From Phytobacter ursingii (GTDB taxonomy: Bacteria > Pseudomonadota > Gammaproteobacteria > Enterobacterales > Enterobacteriaceae): 64,000 nt of DNA. A model generated the notes under the pieces. That model searched no databases and was not told where the DNA came from. It saw nothing but the letters and a program-made list of their open reading frames with translations. Numbering within the stretch: position 1 is the stretch's first letter; every line of letters begins with the position of its first letter. A program made the translations under genes and the position numbers. The stretch is taken from the NCBI GenBank assembly GCA_901456055.1, contig CABDWT010000001.1:310001-374000 (forward strand), given 5' to 3'. This document shows positions 1 to 8,593 of the stretch, one piece after another.

Positions 1-444
1 CCGGAAGTGCTTGAGGGGATGGAACATCTCTCGCTGGTCTGCATCGATAATATCGAGTGTGTTGCAGGCGATGAGCCCTGGGAGATGGCCATCTTCAATC
101 TCTATAACCGCATTCTGGAATCAGGCAAAACGCGGCTATTGATCACCGGCGATCGTCCGCCACGGCAGTTGAATCTGGGGTTGCCCGATCTGGCTTCGCG
201 CCTGGACTGGGGACAGATCTACAAGCTGCAACCGCTCTCTGACGAAGATAAAGTTCAGGCGCTACAGCTGCGGGCGCGGCTGCGCGGGTTTGAGTTACCG
301 GAAGATGTGGGACGTTTTCTGCTCAAGCGGCTGGATCGCGAAATGCGCACGCTGTTTGATACGCTCGATCAACTTGACCGCGCGTCAATTACCGCCCAGC
401 GTAAGCTGACCATTCCCTTCGTAAAAGACATTCTGAAACTATAG
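1..444 (+). CDS. hda: Hda, DnaA regulatory inactivator (3' part)
   Basis: The 5' end lies outside the window; the reading frame is already open at base 1. The visible 147 codons match the C-terminal two thirds of E. coli Hda nearly residue for residue, including the sensor-1 region LLITGD and the arginine-finger neighbourhood DLASRLDWG. Hda is an AAA+ protein that binds the beta clamp and stimulates ATP hydrolysis by DnaA, preventing re-initiation of replication. The N-terminal clamp-binding motif cannot be seen here. It converges with yfgD. Confidence 0.95.
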   Translation, partial: PEVLEGMEHLSLVCIDNIECVAGDEPWEMAIFNLYNRILESGKTRLLITGDRPPRQLNLGLPDLASRLDWGQIYKLQPLSDEDKVQALQLRARLRGFELPEDVGRFLLKRLDREMRTLFDTLDQLDRASITAQRKLTIPFVKDILKL

Positions 445-472
445 GCCCGGCAAGCATCGCACCTCCGGGCCT
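443..472. terminator. Hairpin between convergent hda and yfgD
   Basis: AGGCCCGG pairs with CCGGGCCT across a 14-base loop, overlapping the hda stop codon. There is no T-run on either side, so this is a REP-like or bidirectional 3'-end hairpin rather than a textbook intrinsic terminator. Confidence 0.5.
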
Positions 473-478
473 GCGGCG

Positions 479-838
479 TTAGTCGACGATCTCAAGGACC
501 TGCTCTGGCGGACGACCGATGCGCGCCTGCCCGTTCGCCACGACGATCGGACGTTCCATCAGTTTGGGATTATCAAGCAGTGCCTGCAACAACGCCTCTT
601 CTGAGAGATGGCTATCCCCCAGTCCCAGCGATTTATAGAGATCTTCTTTCTGGCGCATCAGTTCCCGCGCGCTGGTCATTCTCAGCATGTGCAACAACGC
701 TTTGAGCGTGTCGGCATCCGGCGGTGTCTCCAGATACAGGACAACCTGCGGATCAATGCCGTTAGCTTTCAGCAGGCTGAGGGTATCGCGGCTCTTGGAG
801 CAGCGAGGGTTATGGTAAATTTTCACCGCGTCTGTCAT
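479..838 (-). CDS. yfgD: ArsC-family (arsenate reductase-like) protein YfgD
   Basis: 119 residues, the same length as E. coli YfgD. It has the ArsC/Spx thioredoxin-like fold signature near the N-terminus (IYHNPRCSKSRDTL, with the single conserved Cys) and the C-terminal ERPIV and GRPPE elements of ArsC. The family reduces arsenate with glutathione/glutaredoxin, but there are no ars genes nearby and a detoxification role is unproven. It lies 12 bases downstream of bepA on the same strand and is likely co-transcribed with it. Confidence 0.88.
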   Translation of the reverse strand: MTDAVKIYHNPRCSKSRDTLSLLKANGIDPQVVLYLETPPDADTLKALLHMLRMTSARELMRQKEDLYKSLGLGDSHLSEEALLQALLDNPKLMERPIVVANGQARIGRPPEQVLEIVD

Positions 839-850
839 CGGTTCTCCTTG

Positions 851-2314
851 TTACATCTTTTGATACGGGCGGAACGTTTTCTGCAACTGACGAAGCTGGT
901 CGATACGCGCATCGTAACGGGCCTGCTGCAGACTGCCCAATTTGACCTGCGAACTGGCGCTCCCCAGCAACGTAATGGCCTGGTCGAGCTTACCTGTCAG
1001 CGCCAGCCCTTCGGCACGCGCCGCCAGCTCTTCATCGCGATGGCCTAAGGTGGCTTCCGCTTGCGCCAGCAGTTCCCAGCCGTTGACATCATCCTTCCAG
1101 TTAAAGGTGTAACGGTTGAGTATTGCTTCTGCCGCGGCTGCCTGACCGCCGGTCAGATAGGCGTTTGCCAGATTGAGCTGTAATACCGGGTTGGTTTTAA
1201 TTTCTGCCGCACTTTTCAGACGGTTAATCGCTTCGGTGCTCTTGTTCTGCCCTAAATCAATGTCGGTCGCCAGATCGAGATACCAGGCATTTGTCGGATT
1301 GGCAGTCAGCAACGGTTGCAGAGTTTTCGCCGCGTCGGCGAAGTTCTTCGCCTCCATGGCCTGTAGGGCGCGACCATATTGGGCGGCATGCTGTTCGCGC
1401 ACATTCCCTTTCGCCCAGGCATCTAACAGATCGCTGGTGAGCTGATTACGCCCGGAATTATACATACCCAACGCTCTGGCTTTGGCCAGGTAAAACTCTT
1501 CGGAGGATTGCACGACCACCGGGCGCATCTGATTGGCGCGGTTACGCGCATCGGCAAGACGGCTTTCCGGTAACGGGTGCGTCAGCAAAATTTCCGGCGG
1601 GCGTGAAGCGTAACGCGATTGATCAAGCAATTTTTCCAGAAATGTCGGCATTGCCTGCGGATCAAAGCCGGAGCGTTGCAAGACCTGAATCCCGATGCGG
1701 TCCGCTTCCTGTTCGTTCTGCTGTGTAAAGGTAATCATGCCCTGTTGCGTACCGGCCAGTGTACCGGTGAGCGCCGCCATCCCGGCCTGCGGGCTTGCCA
1801 TGGCTAACAGAATGGAGCCAAGCGCGCCAGCCCAGGTGAGGGGGGCGCTGCGTTTCTGGTCTTCCATGGCACGCGCCAGATGGCGCTGGGTCACGTGGGA
1901 TATTTCATGCGCCATCACCGACGCCAGCTGGCTTTCGTTGTCCGCATAGCGAAACAGCGCTGAATGCAGTACTACGTTGCCGCCGAAGAAGGCAAAAGCG
2001 TTGATCTCGTCATTATTGACTAAATAGAAATGAAACGGGGTCTTTACTGAGTTTGCATGCGAGACCAGGCGCATGCCCAGTCCGTTAATGTACTGAACCA
2101 GTAAAGGGTCGTTGATCAGCGGTGCACTGCCGCGCAACTGGCGAACATAATAGTCGCCCATCTGCATTTCCTGACCAATGGACAGGGTGCTTCCTGCGGA
2201 GGTTCCCATATCGGGCAGCGTATCTGCAGAATCCGCAAACGCGGGGATCATCTGGCCGAGCGTCAGCGTGGCGATAAGGGTTGCGACCAGCGTTTTTTTC
2301 AACTGCCTGAACAT
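851..2314 (-). CDS. bepA: BepA, periplasmic M48 metalloprotease/chaperone
   Basis: Start chosen at MFRQLKK, giving 487 residues as in E. coli BepA (YfgC); the open frame continues another 74 codons upstream without homology. Order: signal peptide (about 1-27, ending AFA), M48 zinc protease domain with HEISH around residue 136 and the third ligand in NEQEADR, the regulatory His in the LLTHPLPES loop, then C-terminal TPR repeats. It degrades or assists stalled LptD and BAM substrates in the periplasm. It is divergent from perM; in E. coli it belongs to the sigma-E regulon, which I did not verify here. Confidence 0.96.
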   Translation of the reverse strand: MFRQLKKTLVATLIATLTLGQMIPAFADSADTLPDMGTSAGSTLSIGQEMQMGDYYVRQLRGSAPLINDPLLVQYINGLGMRLVSHANSVKTPFHFYLVNNDEINAFAFFGGNVVLHSALFRYADNESQLASVMAHEISHVTQRHLARAMEDQKRSAPLTWAGALGSILLAMASPQAGMAALTGTLAGTQQGMITFTQQNEQEADRIGIQVLQRSGFDPQAMPTFLEKLLDQSRYASRPPEILLTHPLPESRLADARNRANQMRPVVVQSSEEFYLAKARALGMYNSGRNQLTSDLLDAWAKGNVREQHAAQYGRALQAMEAKNFADAAKTLQPLLTANPTNAWYLDLATDIDLGQNKSTEAINRLKSAAEIKTNPVLQLNLANAYLTGGQAAAAEAILNRYTFNWKDDVNGWELLAQAEATLGHRDEELAARAEGLALTGKLDQAITLLGSASSQVKLGSLQQARYDARIDQLRQLQKTFRPYQKM

Positions 2315-2536
2315 AACCTCAATCCTGTAATTTTTGGGGTAATCATTTGACCTGAGGCGCCGGGGTTCGTTCCGGCGAAATAAAACAGAGAGTTTATCCG
2401 CCCTGAGAGGGGAATGACACCGTTTTACCTGCTCACCATGTTTCCTGTAAAGGCGACGAAAAGCGAAGTCTTTTTTGTGACATTTCGATACAATTCCTGA
2501 ACTCACACCGGTCAATCCGGCTTCTGGAAGGAACAT

Positions 2537-3607
2537 ATGCTTGAATTGTTGATGCAGTGGTATCGCCGTCGCTTTAGCGACCCGGAAGCGATCGCGCTGC
2601 TGGTCATTTTACTGGCAGGTTTTGTCATTCTCTTCTTCTTTAGCGGTCTTCTTGCGCCACTGTTGGTTGCCATTGTGCTGGCCTATCTACTTGAATGGCC
2701 AACCGTTCGTCTGCAAAGAATTGGTTTTTCCCGCCGCTGGGCAGCAACAATGGTACTGCTCCTGTTTGTCGGCATTCTGATGATTATGGCATTTGTGGTG
2801 ATGCCGGTTGCCTGGCAGCAGGGGATGAATCTGATTCGCGACATGCCGGGAATGCTCAATAAACTGTCCGATTATGCCGCCACGCTGCCCCGACGCTATC
2901 CGATGTTAATGGATGCGGGCATCATTGATGCCATGGCGGAAAACATGCGTGCCCGAATGCTGGGTCTGGGGGATTCGGTGGTCAAATATTCCCTTGCCTC
3001 GCTGGTCGGTCTGCTGACGCTGGCGGTCTATCTGGTGCTGGTGCCTCTGATGGTCTTCTTCCTGGTGAAGGATAAAGAACAGATGCTCAATGCGGTGCGC
3101 CGTGTGCTGCCGCGCAATCGTGGGCTGGCAGGTCAGGTTTGGAAAGAGATGAACCAGCAGATAACCAACTACATCCGCGGCAAGGTACTCGAGATGATTG
3201 TCGTCGGTGTTGCAACCTGGTTAGGTTTTCAACTCTTCGGCCTTAACTATTCCTTGCTGCTGGCGGTGCTGGTGGGATTCTCGGTGCTGATTCCTTACAT
3301 CGGCGCATTTGTGGTCACTATACCGGTGATTGGTGTGGCGCTGTTCCAGTTTGGCGCGGGCACCGAGTTCTGGAGCTGTTTTGCCGTCTACCTGATAATC
3401 CAGGGGCTGGATGGCAACTTGCTGGTGCCCTTACTGTTCTCCGAAGCCGTTAACCTGCACCCGTTGGTCATTATCCTGTCGGTGATCATCTTTGGCGGCC
3501 TGTGGGGGTTCTGGGGCGTATTCTTCGCCATCCCGCTGGCGACGCTGGTGCAGGCGGTGATTCATGCATGGCCGGATACCGTTGCGGTTGACGACCACCA
3601 CGTCTGA
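2537..3607 (+). CDS. perM: PerM, AI-2E family inner-membrane permease
   Basis: 356 residues against 353 in E. coli PerM (YfgO). It is a polytopic membrane protein of the AI-2E/UPF0118 family: two N-terminal helices after RRRFSDPEA, a long polar stretch (about 90-150), then paired hydrophobic helices with the conserved NYIRGKVLE and LIPYIGAF segments. The family exports small molecules or ions; the substrate of PerM is not established. An SD (GGAAGGAAC) precedes ATG 2537. The gene is divergent from bepA across 222 bases. Confidence 0.93.
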   Translation: MLELLMQWYRRRFSDPEAIALLVILLAGFVILFFFSGLLAPLLVAIVLAYLLEWPTVRLQRIGFSRRWAATMVLLLFVGILMIMAFVVMPVAWQQGMNLIRDMPGMLNKLSDYAATLPRRYPMLMDAGIIDAMAENMRARMLGLGDSVVKYSLASLVGLLTLAVYLVLVPLMVFFLVKDKEQMLNAVRRVLPRNRGLAGQVWKEMNQQITNYIRGKVLEMIVVGVATWLGFQLFGLNYSLLLAVLVGFSVLIPYIGAFVVTIPVIGVALFQFGAGTEFWSCFAVYLIIQGLDGNLLVPLLFSEAVNLHPLVIILSVIIFGGLWGFWGVFFAIPLATLVQAVIHAWPDTVAVDDHHV

Positions 3608-3618
3608 CCTGATGTCTT

Positions 3619-3644
3619 CCCCGCTGGCGCGACGCTTAGCGGGG
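3619..3644. terminator. Hairpin at the perM 3' end
   Basis: CCCCGCT pairs with AGCGGGG, just after the perM stop and before the REP-like element. No strong T-run follows. It sits between convergent perM and the formate channel gene. Confidence 0.5.
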
Positions 3645-3658
3645 GCTACTGAGGCTGT

Positions 3659-3685
3659 GCCCGGCTAAGCGCAGCGCCATCCGGG
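3659..3685. repeat. REP-like palindrome
   Basis: GCCCGG...CCGGG inverted repeat with a GCGCAGCGC centre, the form of enterobacterial REP units. It lies between the convergent perM and formate channel genes, a usual REP position. Confidence 0.65.
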
Positions 3686-3691
3686 ACGCGG

Positions 3692-4549
3692 TTAGTGCGC
3701 GTTATGTTGATTACGCAAATAGATAATCCAGTAGGTAATCCCAACCAGTAATCCGCCGCCGATGATATTACCGATAGTCACCGGTATCAGATTGGCAGTG
3801 ATAAAATTGCTCACTGTTAATGCCGGAAAATTTTCCGCGCTGGAATGAATACTGGTCCAGAATTCTTCCGGGGAAAAATAACGAATAACCACAGAAAGCG
3901 GGATCAAAAACATATTCGCAATGCTGTGCTCGAAGCCGCTGGCGACAAACATGCCGATAGGCAACAGCATCGCCATGATTTTATCCGTTAGCGTATGTCC
4001 GGAATAACTCATCCATACAGCCAGACACACCATTAAATTACATAACGTCCCCAGGCAGACGGCTTCAACGAATGTATGATGCATTTTATGGTCAGCAGTC
4101 TGTAATACATTTAATCCCCAAAGGCCGTTACCACTCATATATTGCCCGGCAAACCAAATCAGCGCGACAAAAAACAGTGCACCGACAAGGTTACCCAAAT
4201 AGACGATTATCCAGTTGATAATTAACTGTCGCCAGCTTATGAGTCCACTGGCTTTTGCCATTACCGTCAATACTGTCGAGGTGAACAAATCTGCGCCACA
4301 GACCACGACCAGAATGAGGCCCAGCGAGAAGCAGACGCCGCCCGCCAGTTTTGCCAGAGCGGTTGCCGGGGCAGGCCCTGTCGTGACGGTAATATAGAAA
4401 ACGAACGCAATGGAAATAAATACACCAGCCGTGACCGCGAGAAAGAATGACAGCTCTTTCTTCTTGCTGACTTTATATAAACCTGCCTGTTCGGCAACCT
4501 TTGCCATTTCTGCGGGAAGCCGCAGATCAAAAGCATTGCTGGTATCCAT
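3692..4549 (-). CDS. focB: Formate/nitrite channel at the focB position, FocA-like
   Basis: 285 residues with six transmembrane helices of the FNT family. It is the last gene of the hyf cluster, the place held by focB in E. coli. The sequence looks closer to E. coli FocA than FocB: the N-terminus (FDLRLPAEMAKVAEQAG), GADLFTSTVL, GLNVLQTADHKMHHTF and the C-terminal GNIIGGGLLVGITYWIIYLR all follow FocA. The pore histidine (SGFEHSIANM, equivalent to FocA His209) is present. It conducts formate across the inner membrane and so would feed or relieve the Hyf formate hydrogenlyase. The symbol is given by position only. An SD AGGAG precedes ATG 4549. Confidence 0.88.
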   Translation of the reverse strand: MDTSNAFDLRLPAEMAKVAEQAGLYKVSKKKELSFFLAVTAGVFISIAFVFYITVTTGPAPATALAKLAGGVCFSLGLILVVVCGADLFTSTVLTVMAKASGLISWRQLIINWIIVYLGNLVGALFFVALIWFAGQYMSGNGLWGLNVLQTADHKMHHTFVEAVCLGTLCNLMVCLAVWMSYSGHTLTDKIMAMLLPIGMFVASGFEHSIANMFLIPLSVVIRYFSPEEFWTSIHSSAENFPALTVSNFITANLIPVTIGNIIGGGLLVGITYWIIYLRNQHNAH

Positions 4550-4565
4550 GAGAATCTCCTGAGTC

Positions 4566-4612
4566 TATGCATAAATGAGGGAGCCATATCGACACCCGCA
4601 TTTATATGCATA
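4566..4612. repeat. Inverted repeat between hyfR and the formate channel gene
   Basis: TATGCATAAATG (4566-4577) and CATTTATATGCATA (4599-4612) are inverted copies differing by a two-base insertion. It lies in the 135-base gap upstream of the channel gene and could be an operator or an mRNA hairpin. Confidence 0.45.
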
Positions 4613-4644
4613 GGGCGTACCAGCCATTTTGCCGGTATCGCCCT
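4612..4644. repeat. Hairpin upstream of the formate channel gene
   Basis: AGGGCG-TACC and GGTA-T-CGCCCT form a stem with a one-base bulge. No T-run follows, so a terminator is unlikely; it may stabilise or process the hyfR-channel intercistronic RNA. Confidence 0.35.
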
Positions 4645-4684
4645 GAAAGCGTTAATTCGCTCACAATTAAACTCAGGAACTAAA

Positions 4685-6633
4685 TTACAATACTTCCCGC
4701 ACGCTAATACCCAGACGCTGCATGCGCGATAACAGCGTGGTGCGTTTCATCCCTAATTTAGACGCTGCGCCGCGCGGCCCGGCGACAATACCGTTTGTTT
4801 CCCGCAGCACCTGAATAATGCGCTGACGTTCCTCTTCATCGTTTTCCGGCGGTTCGGTATGCATCATTTCCGCCACGCGGGGAAGGGGAAAAGGAAAAGG
4901 ATCGTGAGCCACGGGCTGTACCATGCTGCTGGGCTGGGCATTTAAATGCAGGCTCAGCGTATTATCGCGTGATAGCAGTACCGCACGTTCCAGAATATTT
5001 TCCAGTTCGCGCACGTTGCCTGGCCACTCATAGCGCATCAACTGGCGCATGGCATCGGCAGGGATCGTGTCGATTTGACGGTTTAAACGGCGCGCCAGTT
5101 TTTGCGTGAAGTACCTGACCAGCAAAGGGATATCGTCCGGGCGATCGCGCAGCGGCGGCAACACCAGCGGGAAGACATTCAGGCGATAGAACAGGTCGTT
5201 GCGAAACTCCCGGTCAATGACCATCTGTTTCAGGTCGCGGTTAGTCGCGGCAATGACCCGAACGTTAACGGGAATGGTGCGGGTGCCGCCAATGCGCTCA
5301 ATTTCTCGCTCTTGTAGCACACGCAATAACTTAGGTTGCAGTTCAATCGGCATATCGCCGATTTCATCGAGAAACAGCGTCCCCCCATCTGCCATTTCAA
5401 AGCGCCCACGGTGAGCGTTGATCGCCCCGGTAAACGCCCCTTTATCATGACCAAACAGTTCGCTTTCCAGCAGAGTCGACGGAATAGCGGCGCAGTTGAT
5501 TTTCACCAGCGGTTTATCTTTGCGCAGGCTCATCTGGTGAATAGCGCGGGCGATAATCTCTTTTCCTGTACCGGTTTCGCCAAGAATCAGTACTGTACTG
5601 TCACTCAGGGCAACAATATTGACCTGCTGAAGCACATCACGCATGGCGTCGCTTTGATAAATAATGTCGCCAAAACTCTGGCTGGAAAGAATTTGCTCGT
5701 TAAGTTTATTGTTCTCGTTTTTGAGATTTTCTTTCAGATGCGTCACTTTGCGATAGGCATCGGCATTATCGACAGCAATGCCAATTCTGTCGGCAATCTG
5801 TCGGAGCAATCGACAGTTTTGTGCGTTAAAAATCGACAAATCCCGATGCGCCAGCATCAGCACGCCAGTGGACTGATGGCTAAAAGCCAGCGGCAGAATA
5901 AAAACCGTCTCCAGGCCTTGCGCATCGAGTTGTTGCAGCAGGGGATCGTTTAGCCATTTTTGCGGCTCGTCCTTTTTTTGCAACAGGGTCGCATGATTTT
6001 CATTGAGCGCCGTATGCAGCAACGGACTTTCACTGCGTAACGGGTATTGCTGGCTTTTCGGCGGTTGTACCGTGAAATCCGTCGCGTTCCACATAAGCTG
6101 ACGAGAGCGCAGGGCATCACGGAGCACCATTGAGACTGTGTCTACGCCAAAGAAGCGGTGGATCTCCCGCGAGACATCCGCGACCAGTTCATCAATATCG
6201 AGATGCGACAGTACTGAGTTGGTGATATCAACCAGCACCCGGTCATGGTCAAGTTCCTGGCGTAACAGTGAAACGGATTGTTCAAGCTTGTCGCGTTCGA
6301 TATCGCCCTCTAAACCTTGCGCCGCGAGGCGTGCCAGCCAGGCAAACATGGTGCTGTCTTTTTCGCAAAATTTACCGCCATCGGTGCGCACAAAGCGCAA
6401 CTCGGCCATGGTTTCGCCAGCAAGTAAAATCACTTGTGTCGAGCTATCGCTGATCGAACCGGCATATTCACTGGTGCAGAACTCAACGCTTCCGTCGTCA
6501 AAACAGCGGTAGAATCGCGAATTACTCAGGCGAAGTTCGACAAACTGAATGGGGCTGAACGGAGGGGGTAGAGGAATGAACGCCCGCAGGACGACGCCTT
6601 ATCTTTCTGTTCCAGCAAATGCTGTAAAATCAT
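4685..6633 (-). pseudogene. hyfR: HyfR, sigma-54 activator, split by an apparent one-base deletion near 6590
   Basis: The intact downstream frame holds a GAF-like sensor region, an AAA+ sigma-54 domain (Walker A GETGTGKE, GAFTGA loop GHDKGAFTGA, arginine finger region) and a C-terminal Fis-type helix-turn-helix (GAASKLGMKRTTL), all close to E. coli HyfR (670 aa). That frame continues with HyfR homology upstream of its first usable start codons (GTG 6433, ATG 6409) to about 6594, where TAA interrupts it. The expected N-terminus (MILQHLLEQKDKAS, ATG at 6633 with SD GGAAGG) is in the neighbouring frame and stops at 6526. One extra base near 6588-6592 restores about 649 residues. HyfR activates the hyf promoter with sigma-54. 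Without the first part, an N-terminally shortened 582-residue protein could still be made from GTG 6433, but neither internal start has a good SD. Confidence 0.8.
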
Positions 6634-6764
6634 GGATACTGCATCCTTCCAGAATCAATTGTGCAGAAAAGCAGACAGAAACAGCCATAAATCAACATAA
6701 TGTGACTTCCTTATCCGTTTTTTCATATCAAGTGATTGTGCTTCGGTAAGAGAGCGGGCCACCC

Positions 6765-6780
6765 GGTATACTACTATACC
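6765..6780. repeat. Perfect inverted repeat in the hyfJ-hyfR gap
   Basis: GGTATA-CTAC-TATACC, a perfect six-base inverted repeat about 130 bases upstream of the hyfR start. It is a possible operator or small hairpin, with no T-run. Confidence 0.35.
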
Positions 6781-6820
6781 CCCTTATTTTGTAGTGTTAC
6801 CCGCTTCACGTATAGTTAAT

Positions 6821-6837
6821 TGTCATACGAATTGACA
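6821..6837. promoter_or_regulatory. Palindrome TGTCA-N7-TGACA upstream of hyfR
   Basis: TGTCATACGAATTGACA lies 22 bases after the hyfJ stop. Its centre (TTCGTA on the minus strand) resembles the core of FhlA upstream activating sequences. It is a candidate FhlA/HyfR site controlling hyfR separately from the main operon; the assignment is inference. Confidence 0.35.
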
Positions 6838-6858
6838 TTTTATTGATATCACTAATGG

Positions 6859-7269
6859 TTAATCCAGCCGCCGCACCATCAGATAAATTGCCGGTTCACC
6901 GGCAATATCCTGCAATTGTTGCAATATGAGCTGACTCCAGCCGCGCCAGGGATCATCCGCGTCTTCCGCCAGTTTAGCAAATGCGGGGGCCAGTTTATTG
7001 ACGTGACTGGCATCAATGATGATTTCGCCAAACGTCAGCAGCCCCTGCATTTTCTTGCGTGCGCCATCTTCCAGTAACGCAAGCCAGCGCTCGTAATCGG
7101 CAAGGGGGCATTCCAGTACCACGTTGAGACAGTCAATTACCCCCACGTGGTGACCAATGGCCAGCGAGTAGTACATCACCTGGCGGCTCTTTTCCTCGAC
7201 ATTGACGCTGTCATCGACAAACTTCTGCCGCAGCGTCCAGAACATTACTTTACTGCCCTGCTCAGACAT
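6859..7269 (-). CDS. hyfJ: HyfJ, hydrogenase-4 maturation/assembly protein
   Basis: Start set at MSEQGSK (ATG 7269), giving 136 residues, the size of the HycH/HyfJ family; upstream codons have no homology. Family landmarks are [18 protein letters not shown] near the middle of the first half and the ending IYLMVRRLD. HycH-type proteins help process or assemble the formate hydrogenlyase large subunit. It overlaps the end of hyfI by eight bases, indicating translational coupling. It is the last structural gene before a roughly 225-base gap to hyfR. Confidence 0.9.
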   Translation of the reverse strand: MSEQGSKVMFWTLRQKFVDDSVNVEEKSRQVMYYSLAIGHHVGVIDCLNVVLECPLADYERWLALLEDGARKKMQGLLTFGEIIIDASHVNKLAPAFAKLAEDADDPWRGWSQLILQQLQDIAGEPAIYLMVRRLD

Positions 7270-8038
7270 GCTTTCCCTCCATCTCGGCGCGCAGTTGCTG
7301 CACGATGGTGTCCAGGCGCGGATCGGCGGCCTGTTGCAGCCAGGCATTAATGCGTGCTGAGCTTTCGCGTGGGTCGCCTTCGGTTAACAGTGCGAAAAAG
7401 TGATCGGCAATTTCACGCCCCTGGCGATAGCCTGCCAGACGACGCGCCAGCCGTTCGATGTTGACGCGCATGGCCAGCGGTACGGCAGGCCAGCGGACGC
7501 TCGCCGTTTCATTTTCAGCCTGGTGATGATCTTCTGCGTGCAGTTTCTGCTCCAGCAGGCCGAGCGCGACGGCGAAACCGTGTACCGTTGCCGCCGGGGT
7601 CGGCGGGCAGCCTGGGATCCATACGTCAACAGGCACAATGGTATCGCTGCCGCCCCAGACGCTGTAGAGATCGTGGAAAATGCCGCCGCCGACCCCGCAT
7701 GCGCCATAGGAAATTGCGATTTTGTGGTCAGGCGCAGAATGCCACGCACGCAGCGCGGGCATACGCATGGCGCGCGTGACCGCGCCGGTAAACAGTAAAA
7801 TGTCGGCATGACGCGGCGAGGCAACGACTTTAATGCCGAAGCGTTCGGCATCGAACAGCGGGGTAATCGCGGCGAAGATCTCGATTTCACAGCCGTTACA
7901 TCCCCCGCAGTCCACGCGGTAAACATAGGCAGAACGTTGAATATCGCGAAGCAGCACTTGTTTGAGATTTTGCGCTTGTTCATCCAGCGTTATGGGCTGA
8001 CTGACATGCTGCTTTAACGTCAGGGAATCGGCGCTCAT
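7262..8038 (-). CDS. hyfI: HyfI, hydrogenase-4 small [4Fe-4S] subunit
   Basis: 258 residues (E. coli 252). It is a NuoB/HycG-type protein: the proximal cluster ligands appear as CGGCNGCE (about residue 45), a Cys in [10 protein letters not shown], and the terminal CPP of [10 protein letters not shown]. It passes electrons between the HyfG active site and HyfH. The start overlaps the hyfH stop (ATGA), typical of coupled subunits. Confidence 0.96.
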   Translation of the reverse strand: MSADSLTLKQHVSQPITLDEQAQNLKQVLLRDIQRSAYVYRVDCGGCNGCEIEIFAAITPLFDAERFGIKVVASPRHADILLFTGAVTRAMRMPALRAWHSAPDHKIAISYGACGVGGGIFHDLYSVWGGSDTIVPVDVWIPGCPPTPAATVHGFAVALGLLEQKLHAEDHHQAENETASVRWPAVPLAMRVNIERLARRLAGYRQGREIADHFFALLTEGDPRESSARINAWLQQAADPRLDTIVQQLRAEMEGKHV

Positions 8039-8583
8039 GCTTGCTCCTCAATATAATAATGAACGTTGGTGCTGCCGCGATGCTCCAGTGCCGCCCGACG
8101 TTTGCATGCCGGGCAGACATTCGCCTGGGCGCGCAGTGTTTCCACAAGCGTCGGGTTCGATTGATGAAGCGCCAGCAATTCAGCCGCCAGGGCGACGGAT
8201 TTTTCCGGCGCAAACGGCGCATGGCACTCACTGCAGTGCTGCAACCGAAAGGTCGCGCGCACGTAGAGATCTTCTTTGCGGGTCACCGCCAGCTCAAACT
8301 CTTCTGACAGGCGAATGGCGTGCGTTGGGCACACCTCTTCGCAGCGGCCGCAGTAGATGCAGCGGCCGATAAACAGTTGCCAGATGCGGGCGTTGTCATC
8401 CGGATGGGTTTCCATCGTCAGCGCGTTAGCAGGGCAGGCGGTGGTACAGGCACCGCAGGCGATACACTGCTCGGGATTGAGCTCGGGTTTCCCGCGAAAT
8501 CCGGGGCAAACATCCAGCGGCGCAAACGGGTATTTCACCGTGACTTCGCCCGCTCTGATAATGGTTTTCCACAATTTAAGCAT
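8035..8583 (-). CDS. hyfH: HyfH, hydrogenase-4 ferredoxin-like subunit
   Basis: 182 residues (NuoI/HycF type). Two [4Fe-4S] motifs are visible: [12 protein letters not shown] and [12 protein letters not shown]. Two additional CxxC pairs follow (CSECH and CPACK) near residues 125-165, as in HycF/HyfH. It links the HyfA electron input to the HyfI/HyfG hydrogenase module on the cytoplasmic face of the inner membrane. It lies ten bases after hyfG. Confidence 0.95.
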   Translation of the reverse strand: MLKLWKTIIRAGEVTVKYPFAPLDVCPGFRGKPELNPEQCIACGACTTACPANALTMETHPDDNARIWQLFIGRCIYCGRCEEVCPTHAIRLSEEFELAVTRKEDLYVRATFRLQHCSECHAPFAPEKSVALAAELLALHQSNPTLVETLRAQANVCPACKRRAALEHRGSTNVHYYIEEQA

Positions 8584-8593
8584 CGTATCTTCC

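Noticed and set aside
5336-5953. 205-codon frame opposite hyfR
   Set aside because: Overlaps the conserved AAA+ domain of hyfR on the other strand; no SD or homology.
6409-6433. GTG 6433 or ATG 6409 as the natural start of hyfR
   Set aside because: HyfR homology continues in frame for more than 50 codons upstream of both, and neither has a good Shine-Dalgarno, so a frameshift near 6590 explains the data better.
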